NCBI GenBank assembly: GCA_037013685.1
Contig: CM072893.1
Location: 17,193,736 to 17,257,735 of the forward strand
DNA length: 64,000 nt
Source of the DNA: Acridotheres tristis
Taxonomy: Eukaryota; Chordata; Aves; Passeriformes; Sturnidae
Direction of reading: 5' to 3'
Under the pieces are notes generated by a model. It made no database searches and was not told the DNA's origin. It saw only the letters and a program-made list of their open reading frames with translations. The position numbers and the translations under genes were made by a program. Shown here in pieces: positions 31,875 through 43,604 of this stretch; position 1 is the stretch's first letter; each line of letters opens with the position of its first letter.

Positions 31875-34427
31875 GCCTTCTGGGGATGGCTGCCTGGGGG
31901 AGGGGGTGCCCACCGCCAATTCCAGTCACTTTTTGTTTGGGTTTTGTTTTGGTTCGCTTCTTATTAAGTTGGACCCCAGCCTGCTTCAATCCCTGAGCAT
32001 CCCCATTTTCCTCCCAACAAGTCCTGTTTCCCTTTGTCTTCCTTCTGCATTCTCTCCTTTTTTTCTTTCTTTTCTTCTCTGGAGAAGACAATGTTGATCC
32101 TCCATGTTCCCATCCCCTTGAACCTCCATGAAAGGCTCTGGCTCAAGGCAGCCTGGCAACTGCTCTGCTCTCCTCCCCTCTCCAGCTCTTTTCCCCCAGC
32201 CCTTCTTTGCTGCACAACAGCCCCTTGCTAAACTCCTTTTTCCAGTGCCCTTCTCCTGGTGGAGAAAGGTGATGGGGAAAGTCCCCATCCATGGCCAGAG
32301 CAGCTGCAGATGACCAGAATCCCATCACTCCTCCATGGCACACTGGACTGTGCTCACACTGAGCTGTTCAGGGACCTGCAGCGGGGCAGTCCTGGCTCTT
32401 CCCCTACAGAGTCATGCTCTGTAGAGCCAGAGCCAGAGCAGGGATGCTCCCGTGCCTTACACCCTCCCTATCCCAGCTTTCCTCTGTGATTCCTCCGAGC
32501 CTCTGCATCTCAGAGGAGAGTGGGAGCACAGGCAGCTCAGGCATCAGGCCACACCCAAGCACTGGGCACAGCTCTTTCCCAGTGCCCTGGGATATGCAGC
32601 CATCTGGCACCAGGCAGCGCTCCTCTGCTACAAGGAAAATATCCAAATAAAATAGCTTACAGGTTTCTACTCCTTCCCTCTCTTCCCGACCCAAAACTAA
32701 AACAGGAATTCAGCAACCGCTACATCCCCCCAGGTAAAGAGAGAGACCTGGGGACAGGTGACTTTGAGAGGAAGGCAGAGAGGTGTCAGGGTGAGAAATC
32801 TTGCTCCCCTCTGTCCTCCCCAGCTGCCCCAGGCTGTGTAACCACCCTTGGGGGATGAGCAGCATGGGCATTGCTCCTGGCAGCTCTCAGTAGGCATGGA
32901 GCCATGGGAGCCAAACCTCCAGATGTTTTTAGGCACTTGCCTCCTTGACAAAGGCTGAGCAGTGAGGGCTGAGGCTGCTGTATGCTTCAAGTCCCTCAGG
33001 ATTTGACCCTGGGCACAGGGAGCAAGAATGGCACCCAGAGACTCCTGCCCTTGCACTGGGAGAAGACTGGGAGAGATGGGTGATAAAATAATGTGACCAG
33101 AGTTTTGCACACAGGTTAAGGAATTAAATAAAAGGCTAAAACAAATTAGCCCAGACAATAGAAGATCTTTTTCACTGTGGAAGGACTTGGGGGAGAGGGA
33201 GATAATGAAATGTGGCTTCATCAAAGCAGAGGCAGTTTGCAAGCTGCTCTCCCCTGTAACTCTATCGTGTTCACCTCGCAGGACAGGCTGCAAGGGCCAG
33301 CAGCCCTGGGCTGGTATCGGGTGCCCTCCCAGGGGAGGGATGCTGGAGTCTTTGCAGAGGGAGGGTTTGTTTTGGGGGCTGTAGGAAGGAGAGGGTGTTG
33401 GTATCTCATTACAGGCCTTAGATCTCTGGAGGGGAAAAGAAAACGGAAAAAAACCCCTCCAACTCAAACCACAGGCCTTTGTTAGAAATGCTGTCCGGGA
33501 AGGAAGGAAGAAGACAGGAACAGCTCAAATTCAGTCCTTCGATAATTAAAGCTTGCAAAAGAATAAAAGGGGAGGGCAAAAAAATAAATAAAAAGGTCCT
33601 TCCCTCCTCCCACCTGCTCCCAAAACAGCGCTGCTGTGACTTCCCCGAGGAACAAAGAGATGTGGTGAGAATGGGCTTTTGCTTGATCCTGCAGTGTCTG
33701 GGAGGGAGCAGAGGGACAAACGTGTGGCCCTGCAGATGGGAGCCCCTCATCAAAGCTGGGGAAAAATAGGGGGGAAATGTGTTTTTCTGTTTCACTGATC
33801 ATCAGAGCACAACTAGGACTTCCTGATCCGAGGAAAATTTGGAAACTGAAGACAAAAACATTTCCATTCCAAAACTGAGCAGAAAGAAGTCAAACCTTTG
33901 TGTTTTTCTGCTAAGCAAAAGAAGAAGAAAATTCAGCCACTGGGCAACCCACAGACCCCTACTGCCTTGGTTTGGCTGATAAGAGTATCTTAAGAAATGC
34001 ATGTAAACCCAGCACAATTTGGGATTTGTTTCTGCAACACAGCAGGGGCCTGGTGTGTGGGGGGAGCTCCCAGGAGCTCTCTGGGGGCAGGCAAAAGGGA
34101 TTGGTGCATGCCATGTAAAAGACTCCCCACTGCCTTCAGCTGAGGATGCCCCTTTCTCCTGCACCCACCTGCTGTGTGTCTTGGGACCTCATGTATGTCC
34201 CTAGGTTTAGTAACACCTTTGTGTCTGAGGATTTGGGTTTTTTTCATTCCCTCTACTGCCTCTATTACTTCTTACAGCTTCAGACCTCAAATAATGTTTT
34301 TTCCCAAGTTGATTGTGCTGTTTTCCAGATAAGAGTGATGCTCCTGAAGCCTGGGCTGCAAACAAGCACGTGGAAGTTAAGGCAGAAAAGTGTTACTTAC
34401 AGTTTCCCCCATGGGAAATTCAGCAGT
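31875..34427. other. Noncoding stretch, nothing recognised
   Basis: Mixed composition. Holds the longest non-repeat open frame in the window (32697-33467, minus, 256 codons); its translation is rich in P, S, L with no domain, typical of chance in this composition. 33060-33180 is AT-rich and 33555-33600 has A runs. Confidence 0.5.
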
Positions 34428-34500
34428 GCATATCAGTCACTCTTCTGTGCCTCAGTTTCTTCCCCTAATAACTGGGGATAAGATGCTCTTGGGGTCTGGG
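34428..34500 (+). repeat. MIR fragment
   Basis: CTTCTGTGCCTCAGTTTCTT followed by CCCCTAATAACTGGGGATAA is the MIR core with a small change in the TGTAAAATGGGGATAA part. Only ~70 bases are recognisable. Confidence 0.65.
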
Positions 34501-34504
34501 CAGT

Positions 34505-35750
34505 CTGGTATAGGAACCAGCTCTTTGCTGACAGGCACTAACAATGTGCAGAGCACTCCTGCCAGTTGTGTGTTCACCAGGTGCCAGGGCAGCACGGATG
34601 CTGCTCTGTCATATGGCAGCACACCTCTGGGGCTTTTTGATTCCCTCTCCATTCCCAAGCACAGCTCTGCAATCCCAGCTTTTGCACCTCAAAACCCAAA
34701 TGACCAGAACCTTCACACTGTGTGTTGCACATCACAGAGACAGGACACACAGCCAAATACAGGTGGCTGGGAGCCACCATGATCCAAGTGTGGGGTTGCA
34801 GACAGCTCATTGCTCTGAGCTCCTGTCTGCCAGAATGGAGATTTTTCAAGATAAAGATTAAATAAAAACCCCTTAAGAGCTCAAGAAATAGAAAACAAAA
34901 GTGATACACTGAGACCATTTTAAAAGAGCTGATGTCATGACTCCTGGAGGCTGGTTTTGCAAGGCCAGCATGGCCAGTTCTGCAGTGCTGCTATGGGGTG
35001 TTCCCAGCTGCACTGGACTAGGGAGAAATTAGAGCCTGATTTCTGCCCCTGGCACAGCCCTGCTGGGTGATTTGGGGTTCATGTCTCCAGGGGCTTTTCT
35101 CCTGCTTGGCCTATCTAAACCAGAGCTGTTGGGTGAAGATGATCTCTCGCTTGCGTGGGATGGGCTGCAGTGGGATCTGTGTATCATCCAACACCTTGAG
35201 GCTTTTTGGGAGTGCAGCCAAGGGCAGGATTCCCAAAGCTGATGGAGTTGTGTGCTTTGGTTGTAGTCCCTAAACAAGCAGCCTTATTATGCTCCACTCC
35301 TAGAGACTAGGAATATTTGCATCCTTTAAGGATAAAGGAAGAAAAGATACCCCAAATCTCTCTCCCCATCCTGCCTGATCCCCACAGGCCAGCCTGGTAG
35401 TTCCCTGGTGCTCAGTGCCCTCCTTCACACTCAGAGGGCTCAGGACAGAGGCCAATCAAGCAGTTGGATTGCCTTAGCACGCCTTACTGCTCTATAATAC
35501 CTGCCATTCTCCATGGTTGAGTCTGTTCATGATGCTAGCCATATTCAGGGGTTATACTGCTGCAGTTTTCCTTATCCATGCTGCCCTTCTGCTAAATGCT
35601 GCCTTCTGTCTTGCTTAGTTAATGGTTAAACTGGTTGCCACCTCCACCAGGGCTGGCCCTTTGGCTACCTCCCTGGCTGGCCTAGCAGGAGGGGGCTGGC
35701 AGGACTCCCCAAAGCCACCTCAGCTCCCCAGGAGCGTTCCACACAACGCC
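34505..35750. other. Noncoding stretch, nothing recognised
   Basis: Ordinary composition, overlapping chance frames up to 130 codons, no repeat family. Confidence 0.5.
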
Positions 35751-35754
35751 TGTG

Positions 35755-36060
35755 GAAGTGTACAAAGTGTCAACCTCAGCGTAGTTTTTAACCTGGAGTG
35801 ATAGCTTTACTGATTTGCCACTTTACTACTCTTGTTAATGAATTTTTAATCTTCTTAATGACATTAAACACGGAAAGTAATTAAGGAAAACAAGTTTGAA
35901 ACTGCTGACTTAAACCCTTTATTCAGAACTATTTAATGTAGAATTAATTTGATTTTGCCCATTATTCAAATGAACACATTACCTTCCTGTGCATTGGCCT
36001 CTTTTCCTTTTTTTTTCCCTCTGTGTGTGTGTGTGTTTTGTTTTGTTAAATATATCTTAT
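35755..36060. promoter_or_regulatory. Candidate conserved noncoding element
   Basis: AT-rich island: CCTCAGCGTAGTTTTTAACC, TTGTTAATGAATTTTTAATC, GACATTAAACACGGAAAGTA, ATTTAATGTAGAATTAATTT, ATTCAAATGAACACATTACC. Dense TTAAT/ATTAA cores. Right end carries a (TG)8-like run at 36021-36037. Inference from composition. Confidence 0.4.
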
Positions 36061-37958
36061 AATGCTTTGTCCTTTTTGCTTAGAGGTAACCAGAAAGTTC
36101 CTCCCTCCCAATGACAGCAAGGGTCAGCCTTTGGTATCTCTCATGGGTCTTGTAAAGTCTCCTTGCATCAGGAGTTCAGCTGTGGTTGGGAATGGAGTTA
36201 GCACGCCTGAAACACCACCTGCTCGATTAGGAGAGAAACGAGCTTTGCCTCTCTGTGAGATCTGCTGGACTGCATCCCCAGCACAGGATGGCACAGCTAC
36301 TGCAGGGAGTGAGGCCACGGTGCTTTACACCAGACTGCCTGGCCCCTGCAAAGGAGACAGTCTGATGTGAGCCCCCGGGGAAAAGCAGATGCTCAACTTT
36401 GTCCTAAAGTGAAAGAGAGGGGTCCTCTCTTCACTGGCATCATAAGCTAGACCCTTTCTTTCCACCTTTCTTAGCTATTTTTGCCTCTGACCCACAAGTA
36501 CAAAGACAGCAGACATTCACTTGGCATTTCCCCCCAAGCTGACCTTTCCTTTCTCCAACCTGCCTATAAATAAACCACTTGGAGCCCGAGCATCTGGCTT
36601 TGTGGACCTGTTTCCATTGGGACAAGGATTCAATCTATGAATCAGTTACATTCCTGCTGTGATTTGCTAACTTTACTGCACACTGTCTCTCAAATCCTGA
36701 CTCCAAAATGCTGGGAAACTTTCAAGAGTCAGTAAGTTTTCAGCTGCCAGAGGTCTCTGGCTCTGCCCCACCAGTAGCTTTGGTTCTTGAGAAGCTCTAG
36801 TTGCACTCTGCAACATATTACACCCCTTAGGCTCTTCATCTGATTTTCTGCCTCACCCTCAGTACCTGGAAGCAGTGGAACCCTTACAGGTACCCTGGAT
36901 TCAACCTCCAGTCAGTTCAAAATCCAGGTCTGTCCCAGACAGATGTGGTGTTGATTTAACTGCAGGAGCAGACTAGATTCCACTGCCAACTGGGCTGAGA
37001 AGGGCAACTGGTCCTTGTATCCAGAGGTCCCTCATCCTCTTTGCTATCAAGAATCCACTTCTGTCATTCCAATGCACTGTATAAATAAGCTGTTTTCTCT
37101 GCAGCCACCTGCCTGGCAGAGTAGGTAATGTCAGTGGAGCCACACAGGCTAGTCTGCTTCTGAAACAATGAGAGTTGTCCAAATATTTGTGTGCACAGGA
37201 AGGATTAGTGGATGACAGAGCCAATTTGGGACCATAAATCCAGCAGATGTGGTGAGAGTCTCAGCTACAAAGAAGTGCAGCAAAAGCACACATCTGAATC
37301 TGTCTTTCAGACCTGAACAGGGGAATGCCAAGATTTTGTACAAAAAACTTCCTGTACCTTTCCCTGAGCAGAAAAAAACCTTATTGAGCATTGCAGGGGG
37401 AAAAAATACTCAATAAATCTGCACAGAGTACCCAGTTTCTCCCTTTTTCATGGATCTGTAACACAGTGACTACAGGAGAGCAAGCCCCAGATCTAAAGCT
37501 CAATATTCTGTTGGAGCAATGCTTTGTTTTGTGGGTCAGTGGTGAGCAGCCAGGTCCTTTGTGACGTTTGCTTCTCTTTGCAAAGACACTGATTCAGTGT
37601 GCACTGGAAGTAATGACATCCTTTCCCTTGGCTCCAGTACATAACTGGATCATTCCTCAAGCTGGAATATTAAACATGCCGGCAGATTGTCATTAAAACC
37701 CTCTTTACTTTATTATGTGTTTTTGCTTCAACGGCCAAAACTGGAGGAAAGAAAGAGAGCAAACAATTTCCCTGCATGCTGGCTGGAAGACAATCCATGA
37801 GCACTGAGCTGACTTTAGCAGGACCTTTTCCCAGCAGATGAAACAACGCTGCAGAGCACCATGTGGGATGGGAGCATTGTTTCAGACTGCAAACGGTCCC
37901 ACCATGGTACCTGACCTCCTCATAGTCAAGACCGCACTTTAATGTGACAACAGATGTC
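36061..37958. other. Noncoding stretch, nothing recognised
   Basis: Unique-looking, ordinary composition. No exon or repeat family recognised. Confidence 0.5.
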
Positions 37959-37959
37959 A

Positions 37960-38110
37960 TAATCCCTTTGGGCTTTTTGCAGGCAGCAAACTGAGGCATT
38001 GAATAAATGAAATTACTTGAAAAAAAATCAGCTGGAAAGGAGAAGAGAGTTCAGGTCCCCAGAGTAGCTGGTGACTGATCTCTCACCTTCAGTCTCTAGT
38101 GCTCTTTTAT
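37960..38110 (-). repeat. MIR-like CORE-SINE
   Basis: Antisense MIR: AATCCCTTTGGGCTTTTTGC, then AGCAAACTGAGGCATTGAAT, AAATTACTTG, and AGAGTTCAGGTCCCCAGAGT through TCTCTAGTGCTCTTTT at the right end, matching the antisense head (CCAGTGCTCTTTCCAC). A near full-length but diverged copy. Confidence 0.68.
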
Positions 38111-38244
38111 TGACATACCTGGATGTCCCAGAACAGACTCAGCACATCAGAGCTGGATCCTGGAGCATCACAGTGGTCTCCATGCCCTCCTCAGCTCAGA
38201 CTTGGGGAACGTGCTGAGGAATGAACACCCAATTCTCCCCACCT
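38111..38244. other. Short noncoding spacer
   Basis: Nothing recognised between the MIR copy and the AT-rich island to the right. Confidence 0.5.
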
Positions 38245-38345
38245 ATTCCCTTTATGACTTTAAGCTTTGCATTAATGAGCAAATTATTTTTATGTCATAT
38301 CTGGCATCCAGCTGCTAACCAGAACTTGCCATGCTAGATAATGTG
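38245..38345. promoter_or_regulatory. Candidate conserved noncoding element (small)
   Basis: TTTATGACTTTAAGCTTTGC, ATTAATGAGCAAATTATTTT and CATATCTGGCATCCAGCTGC in a short AT-rich, unique-looking block. ATTAATGAG and AAATTATT cores are homeodomain-like. Weak, pattern-only call. Confidence 0.28.
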
Positions 38346-38349
38346 CCAA

Positions 38350-41300
38350 GTCCTTGGGTTACGGGTCTCCTCTCTATGCTTTCAACATCATGTCTGCTGT
38401 TCGCTCTGATTCTTCCATGTCTTCCTCTCTTCCTAATAGCAGGATGACAGAAATGTGAGGACACACATGCAACACATTGTCACTGTAATGCAAATTGCTG
38501 CTCTACATTTAGCAGAAAAGCAGCAGAGAGAGCCACCTCCTCCCAACCTCGCTGGGCCACCCAGCCTGGCTGCCTTTGAGCAAACTGGCCTATCCCCACC
38601 ACCAAAAGGGGTTCTCAGTATTCGCTGGGGGCAAGAGCTGTTGGGAATTCAGCACTGGGGGACAAGCCCAGACATGGAAAGGGAAAGGTTTGAGACATGA
38701 AGAGGGACAGTGAAAAAGGGGTGGAAAGGAGGAAGGATGGAGAAGAGAAAGGTGAGGGGAAAGGAGAGGATTTCAGGTGTCCACATACCCTTCCTGGCAC
38801 CAGGGGCAGCAGCCTGCTCGCAGGGCTCTGGCCTGTGCTCCATTTCCAATTTGGCTTGTTTGAGAGCATAAACCTCCCTCCAGTCTGGGCGCCAATAAAA
38901 GAGGCAGCTCTGCAGAGTCTGCACTCCGCTGTGGCAAGCTGCCGACTTTCATTTCTTTTTACTACTGACTTTGTGTGTCTCTCGCCCCTTCTCCCATTCT
39001 GGGGACTTTATGGACTGAGACGCAGCATCCACCTTCCCCAGAGCAAGGGCTGGCTCCAGCCCTGGAATTCCAGGAAATTTCCAAGGTTGTCTCTGGACAG
39101 CAGCAGCAAGCATCACTGTTTGCACCACCCAGCCCTGTGCAAACAGAGGACTGTGCCCCACCAATGCAGTCATCCTCTGAAGTTCAAATGCCTATCACAG
39201 GCTGGTGTGGAGCTCCTCTATCAGAGCCCCTCCTTCTCCTTCCAGAAGGGCATCTACACATCCACATTGCCAATCCCAGCTGCAAGGAGGCACCAAGATG
39301 CCAGGGCATGTTGTTCAGCCCTGTTGTGTGTTCAAGGTGTGCAGCTCCACGGCCAAGGACAGCAGTGCCCCACTGCTTGATGTCCTGCCACCATCACACC
39401 CATCAGCTCCACATCCATAACTTGTCTGATGTCTGGATGGGCACCACTGCCTTCTGTGGCTGCTGTGCAGTCTGGTCCTTGCCTCCATGCCTAAGTGGAG
39501 GTGCCCACTGCTCACCTCAGTCACTCACAGGAACATGCTCTGGGAGGAAGGCCCGTGTATGTATGAGAGAGATTGCTACCTAACATGCTGATGACTCTGC
39601 AAACTGATTAGGCAATTAAAATGTTTCAAAGAGGAGAAGAACAAATGACAAAGAACAAATGAAAGTGAAGCACAGCCAGGAACAAACCTGGCTGGAAAAT
39701 AGTACCTTACACACAACTCACCACAGCAGTTCTGCATGCCAAGCTGGCAGGCAAAAAGCCAATCATCTTTCTGAACAGAAGTTCTGGCTGAGAAATGTGG
39801 GTTTTCAAAAAAAGGGTGTCCTTTTTTCTAGCACTTTACACCATTCTTTTATTTTCATAGCAGGTACGGTCCCTCCCTGTCACTGAACAAGCACCCATTT
39901 TCTCAGAAATGTCCATGGAAGAACCATTTCCCAGACACAGGCTTGTACCTTCATGCTTCAGTCTTGTACCTTTCCTGCCCCAAAGTCCCACTTTTGTTTT
40001 GCTCTGTCCAGCCCAACACAGGGAAGCGGGTTCCAGAAAAAGGACCTGTGATATTGAGAAACATGTTATTTGGGTTTACCTTGTACCAAACCACTGGCTT
40101 ACTGACAACTCTCCATATCCACTCCTGTTGGCACTTTTGATGTCCCAAATGCAGCTGGGCTGTCACAGACAGCTAGTCGAACAGGAGGCAACAAGATGGG
40201 GTTTCTTTCTCATGCAAGTTGCAAATTCTGGTTAACATTAAGTAGCTTTGCAAATCTTGGCCTCCAGCACCCCTGCTGGCTGCTCCCTCCTCTGCTCACA
40301 CATGTGGAAGTATGATTTCTGACACACATGTGTCCTGTGTATCATGATTATTGCACATTTCATTATGCCCCTATACACATTTTGTAAGACATACTTCAAT
40401 ATGAACATTTCTAAATTCCCAAGCTGTTGGGGGCTCTCCAGTCTGGTCTTGCCATGCTCGTGGCTGCAGTTCAGGACACACATGTGAAGATGCATCATGG
40501 TGGCTCTGTGTATGAAAATACATGAGTTGACTTTTGTCTACGAGATCATGCATTTAGGCCCCAACCCACACATATCCTATGGCAAAACCATCGACAAATT
40601 TTGATATTTACTTTGTCCCATCTATGCCTTTACTGTATGTGTGTGTGAAAGTATTTTACGAAATCATAAGCTATATCCCATAATATTCACTTCACATATA
40701 GTTGGTTTGTGAGTAGGGTGGTTCTTTTTATTTTATTTTTTGCATGGGTACCAGTGAGTACATGAACAGTAGAAGAGGAAGAAAGATCACACTGGGAAAT
40801 CAAATATCTTGGTATTTGTATTTGTGTTTCTTCTTCATGAGTCGTTCTTTGCCTCGAGGAGCCACTTATAGGGCTGAAATAGTGCAAGATCTGGTCTTCT
40901 TGTACTATTCCTACCATCCAGGGAGTGAAACACCCTGAGCAGAACAGATCTTACATTATTTCAGCTTCACAGAGTGCTCCCTGAGGCACCAGCGAGAAAC
41001 ATAAGCACAGCTACAAAGGCACAGAAACTGTTTGCAACACAGATGCAAGTGCTGAATTCTAAGAGCTCCTTCCTCAGAGGAACATGTGGCTGGACACTTT
41101 GACCACTCTGGCTGGGGCATGCTGCAATGCTCGGGTGGGTGTCCTGCAAGAGATCTGCCTTGAATTCGGGTGACAGAGTGTTGAGCCCAATCCAAACTGC
41201 AGGAACAAAGCTGTGTGAGAGTTTGTAAGTTCATGGTCCACGACTGGAAGCAATCACTCTTCCAGGGTGTACAAGAGAGCTGGGGACAAGCTCACTGTCA

Positions 41301-42055
41301 TTTACATGCTGCTCTTTCAGCATCACCTGGATCCAGAAGGGAACTGTGGCTTGGACTGGAGCCATCACACACACATCAAAACCAGCTCACAGCATCTGTC
41401 TGAGGGCCCTGAGGGTTTCAAGGTGGCTGGTGCACCCCTTAGTGGGAGGGTGCCCATCTCTGACACCACACAGCAGAGTCCTGCTCTGCCAACCTGAACC
41501 TAGACCTCAGGGAGGCAAATGAGAGCTCTAGATTTGCTCTGACGATCTTTAATGCAGGCCTGCTCATGGCTGGGTGATGGAGATCATGCTTCTTGCAAGC
41601 CAAGGATGAATTCATCTTTTCTGTGCTGCATGTCCAAAACACTTCCATGTACCTCCATAAAAACCTTTAAAATATGTTACAGATAGACACCTGCAGAAAA
41701 ACACTGGCAGCAAACCAACAATACAGACACCAGTCCCATAAATCTGCACATTTCAGACAGAATCGCCTGTTCTGGTGGGGCATGAGGGCTGCAGCCTCTC
41801 CCCTCCTTCCATCAGCATCATTGATTGCCGTTTGCCAAATGATGTGATTGAGGCCATACACTTACATGGCAGTTCCCTTCACTGCATGGGTGGCTCTGGA
41901 AATTAGTGTAGACAAACCTGCAGTGTTTAACCCTATTTTTTTGGAGATGGGTCAGAACTTGGCCTATTCTACAATAACTAGACACTTTTCAATAGAGATA
42001 AATATTTTCCAAGTAACATCTTCTTCCTTGTCATAACATTGGGGAAAGTGTTCCA
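38350..42055. other. Noncoding stretch, nothing firm
   Basis: 38690-38775 is GA-rich. The 227- and 202-codon frames at 38697-39380 and 38975-39583 overlap in different frames and have no domain. 40297-40486 holds three copies of CACACATGTG. A 7-base stem (CTGGAAG/CTTCCAG) lies at 41243-41264. No repeat family recognised. Confidence 0.45.
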
Positions 42056-42059
42056 TTGC

Positions 42060-42475
42060 CTCCTAGAATTGCTGATGTCTAGAAATGGATAGAAAAGTAG
42101 AAATTCCAGCATACAGGAAATTCTGTTATTTCTACATTTATTTTCATCATGAAGTGAAATGAAAAATGAAGTGCACAGAATGGGGCAGAACAGAATGTTA
42201 ATTCTGAAGGAAATTCAATGCAGAGGCATGAAAATAAAGTTTCTGTTTTGATAGCATTGAAAAAAACAAAATAGCTTATAAATATAGTGAGAAAAGCAAA
42301 ATCAAAGAATCCATTGCATTTTGGGTCAATTCAAACTTCTGCCAAGAATTCCAGTCAACATTTAACATTTCCAGAAAATGGTTCAATTTGGAGGATTCTG
42401 CATTTTCCAATGGAATACTGGTTCATCAAAATTCTTTTTTGATCAGCTCTCTTGATTATACTATGCTACTAAAGA
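42060..42475. mobile_element. Probable ancient palindromic DNA element
   Basis: A/T-rich text with recurring AATTC and GAAATT words. The right end CATTTTCCAATGGAATACTG, then TCATCAAAATTCTTTTTTGA and TCAGCTCT resembles, from memory, the end of an old repeat common in turtle and crocodilian DNA that finishes in GACCAGCTCTA. The left end CCTAGAATTGCTGATG is a weak inverted counterpart. Family and limits are uncertain. Confidence 0.4.
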
Positions 42476-42479
42476 GGGA

Positions 42480-43360
42480 TGTTTTCTGTTGTAACCATCT
42501 TTTTCTAGCTGCAGGCATGTAATTTACACTTATATTTCAACTGACTAATACCACATTAAGCATCCTCTTCAAACTGGACTTTCATTATCGGAGATTACAT
42601 AACAACAAAAGAAAGCAGCTATAATGGACAAAAACCTGGAGTGTGTGGTGGGGGAGGCTGTGATGCTGTGCCCTGCAGGAGGCTTGTGCTGTGCAGCCTG
42701 GGGGTCCCTGCACGTGTCCCCACAACACTGCAGCACCAGTGAGTCACACACCCCATGAGCTACACACTGGGCTAAGCCTGGAGAGCAAACCACTCCTCTT
42801 TGTTTGAATCAGCTAGAGTCAAATGGAAAAGCCATTAAGCTCTGGCACTCTGGTCTTTCCCTTTTCCCCAAATTATTTTGTCTTTCCTTTTTATTCGTTT
42901 TTGCTTTCCTTTCTCTCTTCCTCCTTCAAACTCTCTCATTCTTCTTTCTTCCCCATGATTATCTCTCTTTTTCCTTAGAACGTCATGACAGACTGTCTTC
43001 AAGGCTGCATGTTTGCAGTTCTTTGGGCTAAGTGATTTTGCATCTTCCTCAGTTCACCAGTCATCCCTTCCCCAAAAGTGGGCTTGTTCCTTCCAAGGCC
43101 TGGCTTTGGAAATTCCAAATTTCGCCTTCCAGAGGCCCTGGGGTTCAGCTCTCCGGCAGGGATGTCATCCTAAACCCGCCCTTCGAGTGACACAGCGGGC
43201 AGCACCAGCCAGAAGCTCTCCCCACCCAGACATTCTATTCACACAGCATTTCATCAGAAATAAAAAAGACAAGTTAATCTGTTTGGGCTGGAAACGAAAG
43301 AAACAATGGGGGTAAAAAAACGGATGGAGAAATGATATTTCTCTCCTCCGGCAAAGGGGC
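42480..43360. other. Noncoding stretch, nothing recognised
   Basis: 42860-42975 is T/C-rich. Otherwise ordinary. No gene or repeat family. Confidence 0.5.
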
Positions 43361-43363
43361 ATG

Positions 43364-43405
43364 TTGGGGGTGGGAAGGAGTGGGGGGGGTGGGTAGAGGG
43401 AAGGA
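43364..43405 (+). other. G-quadruplex motif
   Basis: TTGGGGGTGGGAAGG, then a run of eight G, TGGG and GAGGG between 43375 and 43400, with short loops. Satisfies the four-run pattern on the plus strand. It lies just left of a CNE-like island. Confidence 0.68.
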
Positions 43406-43429
43406 AGGTTGCTTTATTTTATTGATTTA

Positions 43430-43600
43430 AAAAAAAACACACACATATCCCACAGGCGCCAAAAAGCACAGGGCAATGATTAATGTCCCCTCAGAAAAAG
43501 AAATTATATAGAATAAATTAAACTACTGTGGCAGCAAATTGAAAAATAAGGATGTAAATGAGGTTTGAATACTTAATATCTGAGAAGGGGAAGCAAGTCC
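43430..43600. promoter_or_regulatory. Candidate conserved noncoding element
   Basis: CACAGGCGCCAAAAAGCAC, GGGCAATGATTAATGTCCCC, TAGAATAAATTAAACTACTG and GAGGTTTGAATACTTAATAT. TGATTAATG is a homeodomain-type core. Unique-looking. Inference. Confidence 0.38.
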
Positions 43601-43604
43601 CGGG

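Noticed and set aside
32697..33467. 256-codon minus-strand open frame
   Set aside because: Longest frame outside the repeat, but its P/S/L-rich translation has no recognised domain, other frames overlap it on both strands, and nearby stretches of the same composition give similar chance frames.
38697..39583. Overlapping 227- and 202-codon plus-strand frames
   Set aside because: Two different frames are open over the same DNA, so stop scarcity reflects composition. The first begins in a GA-rich tract. No domain seen.
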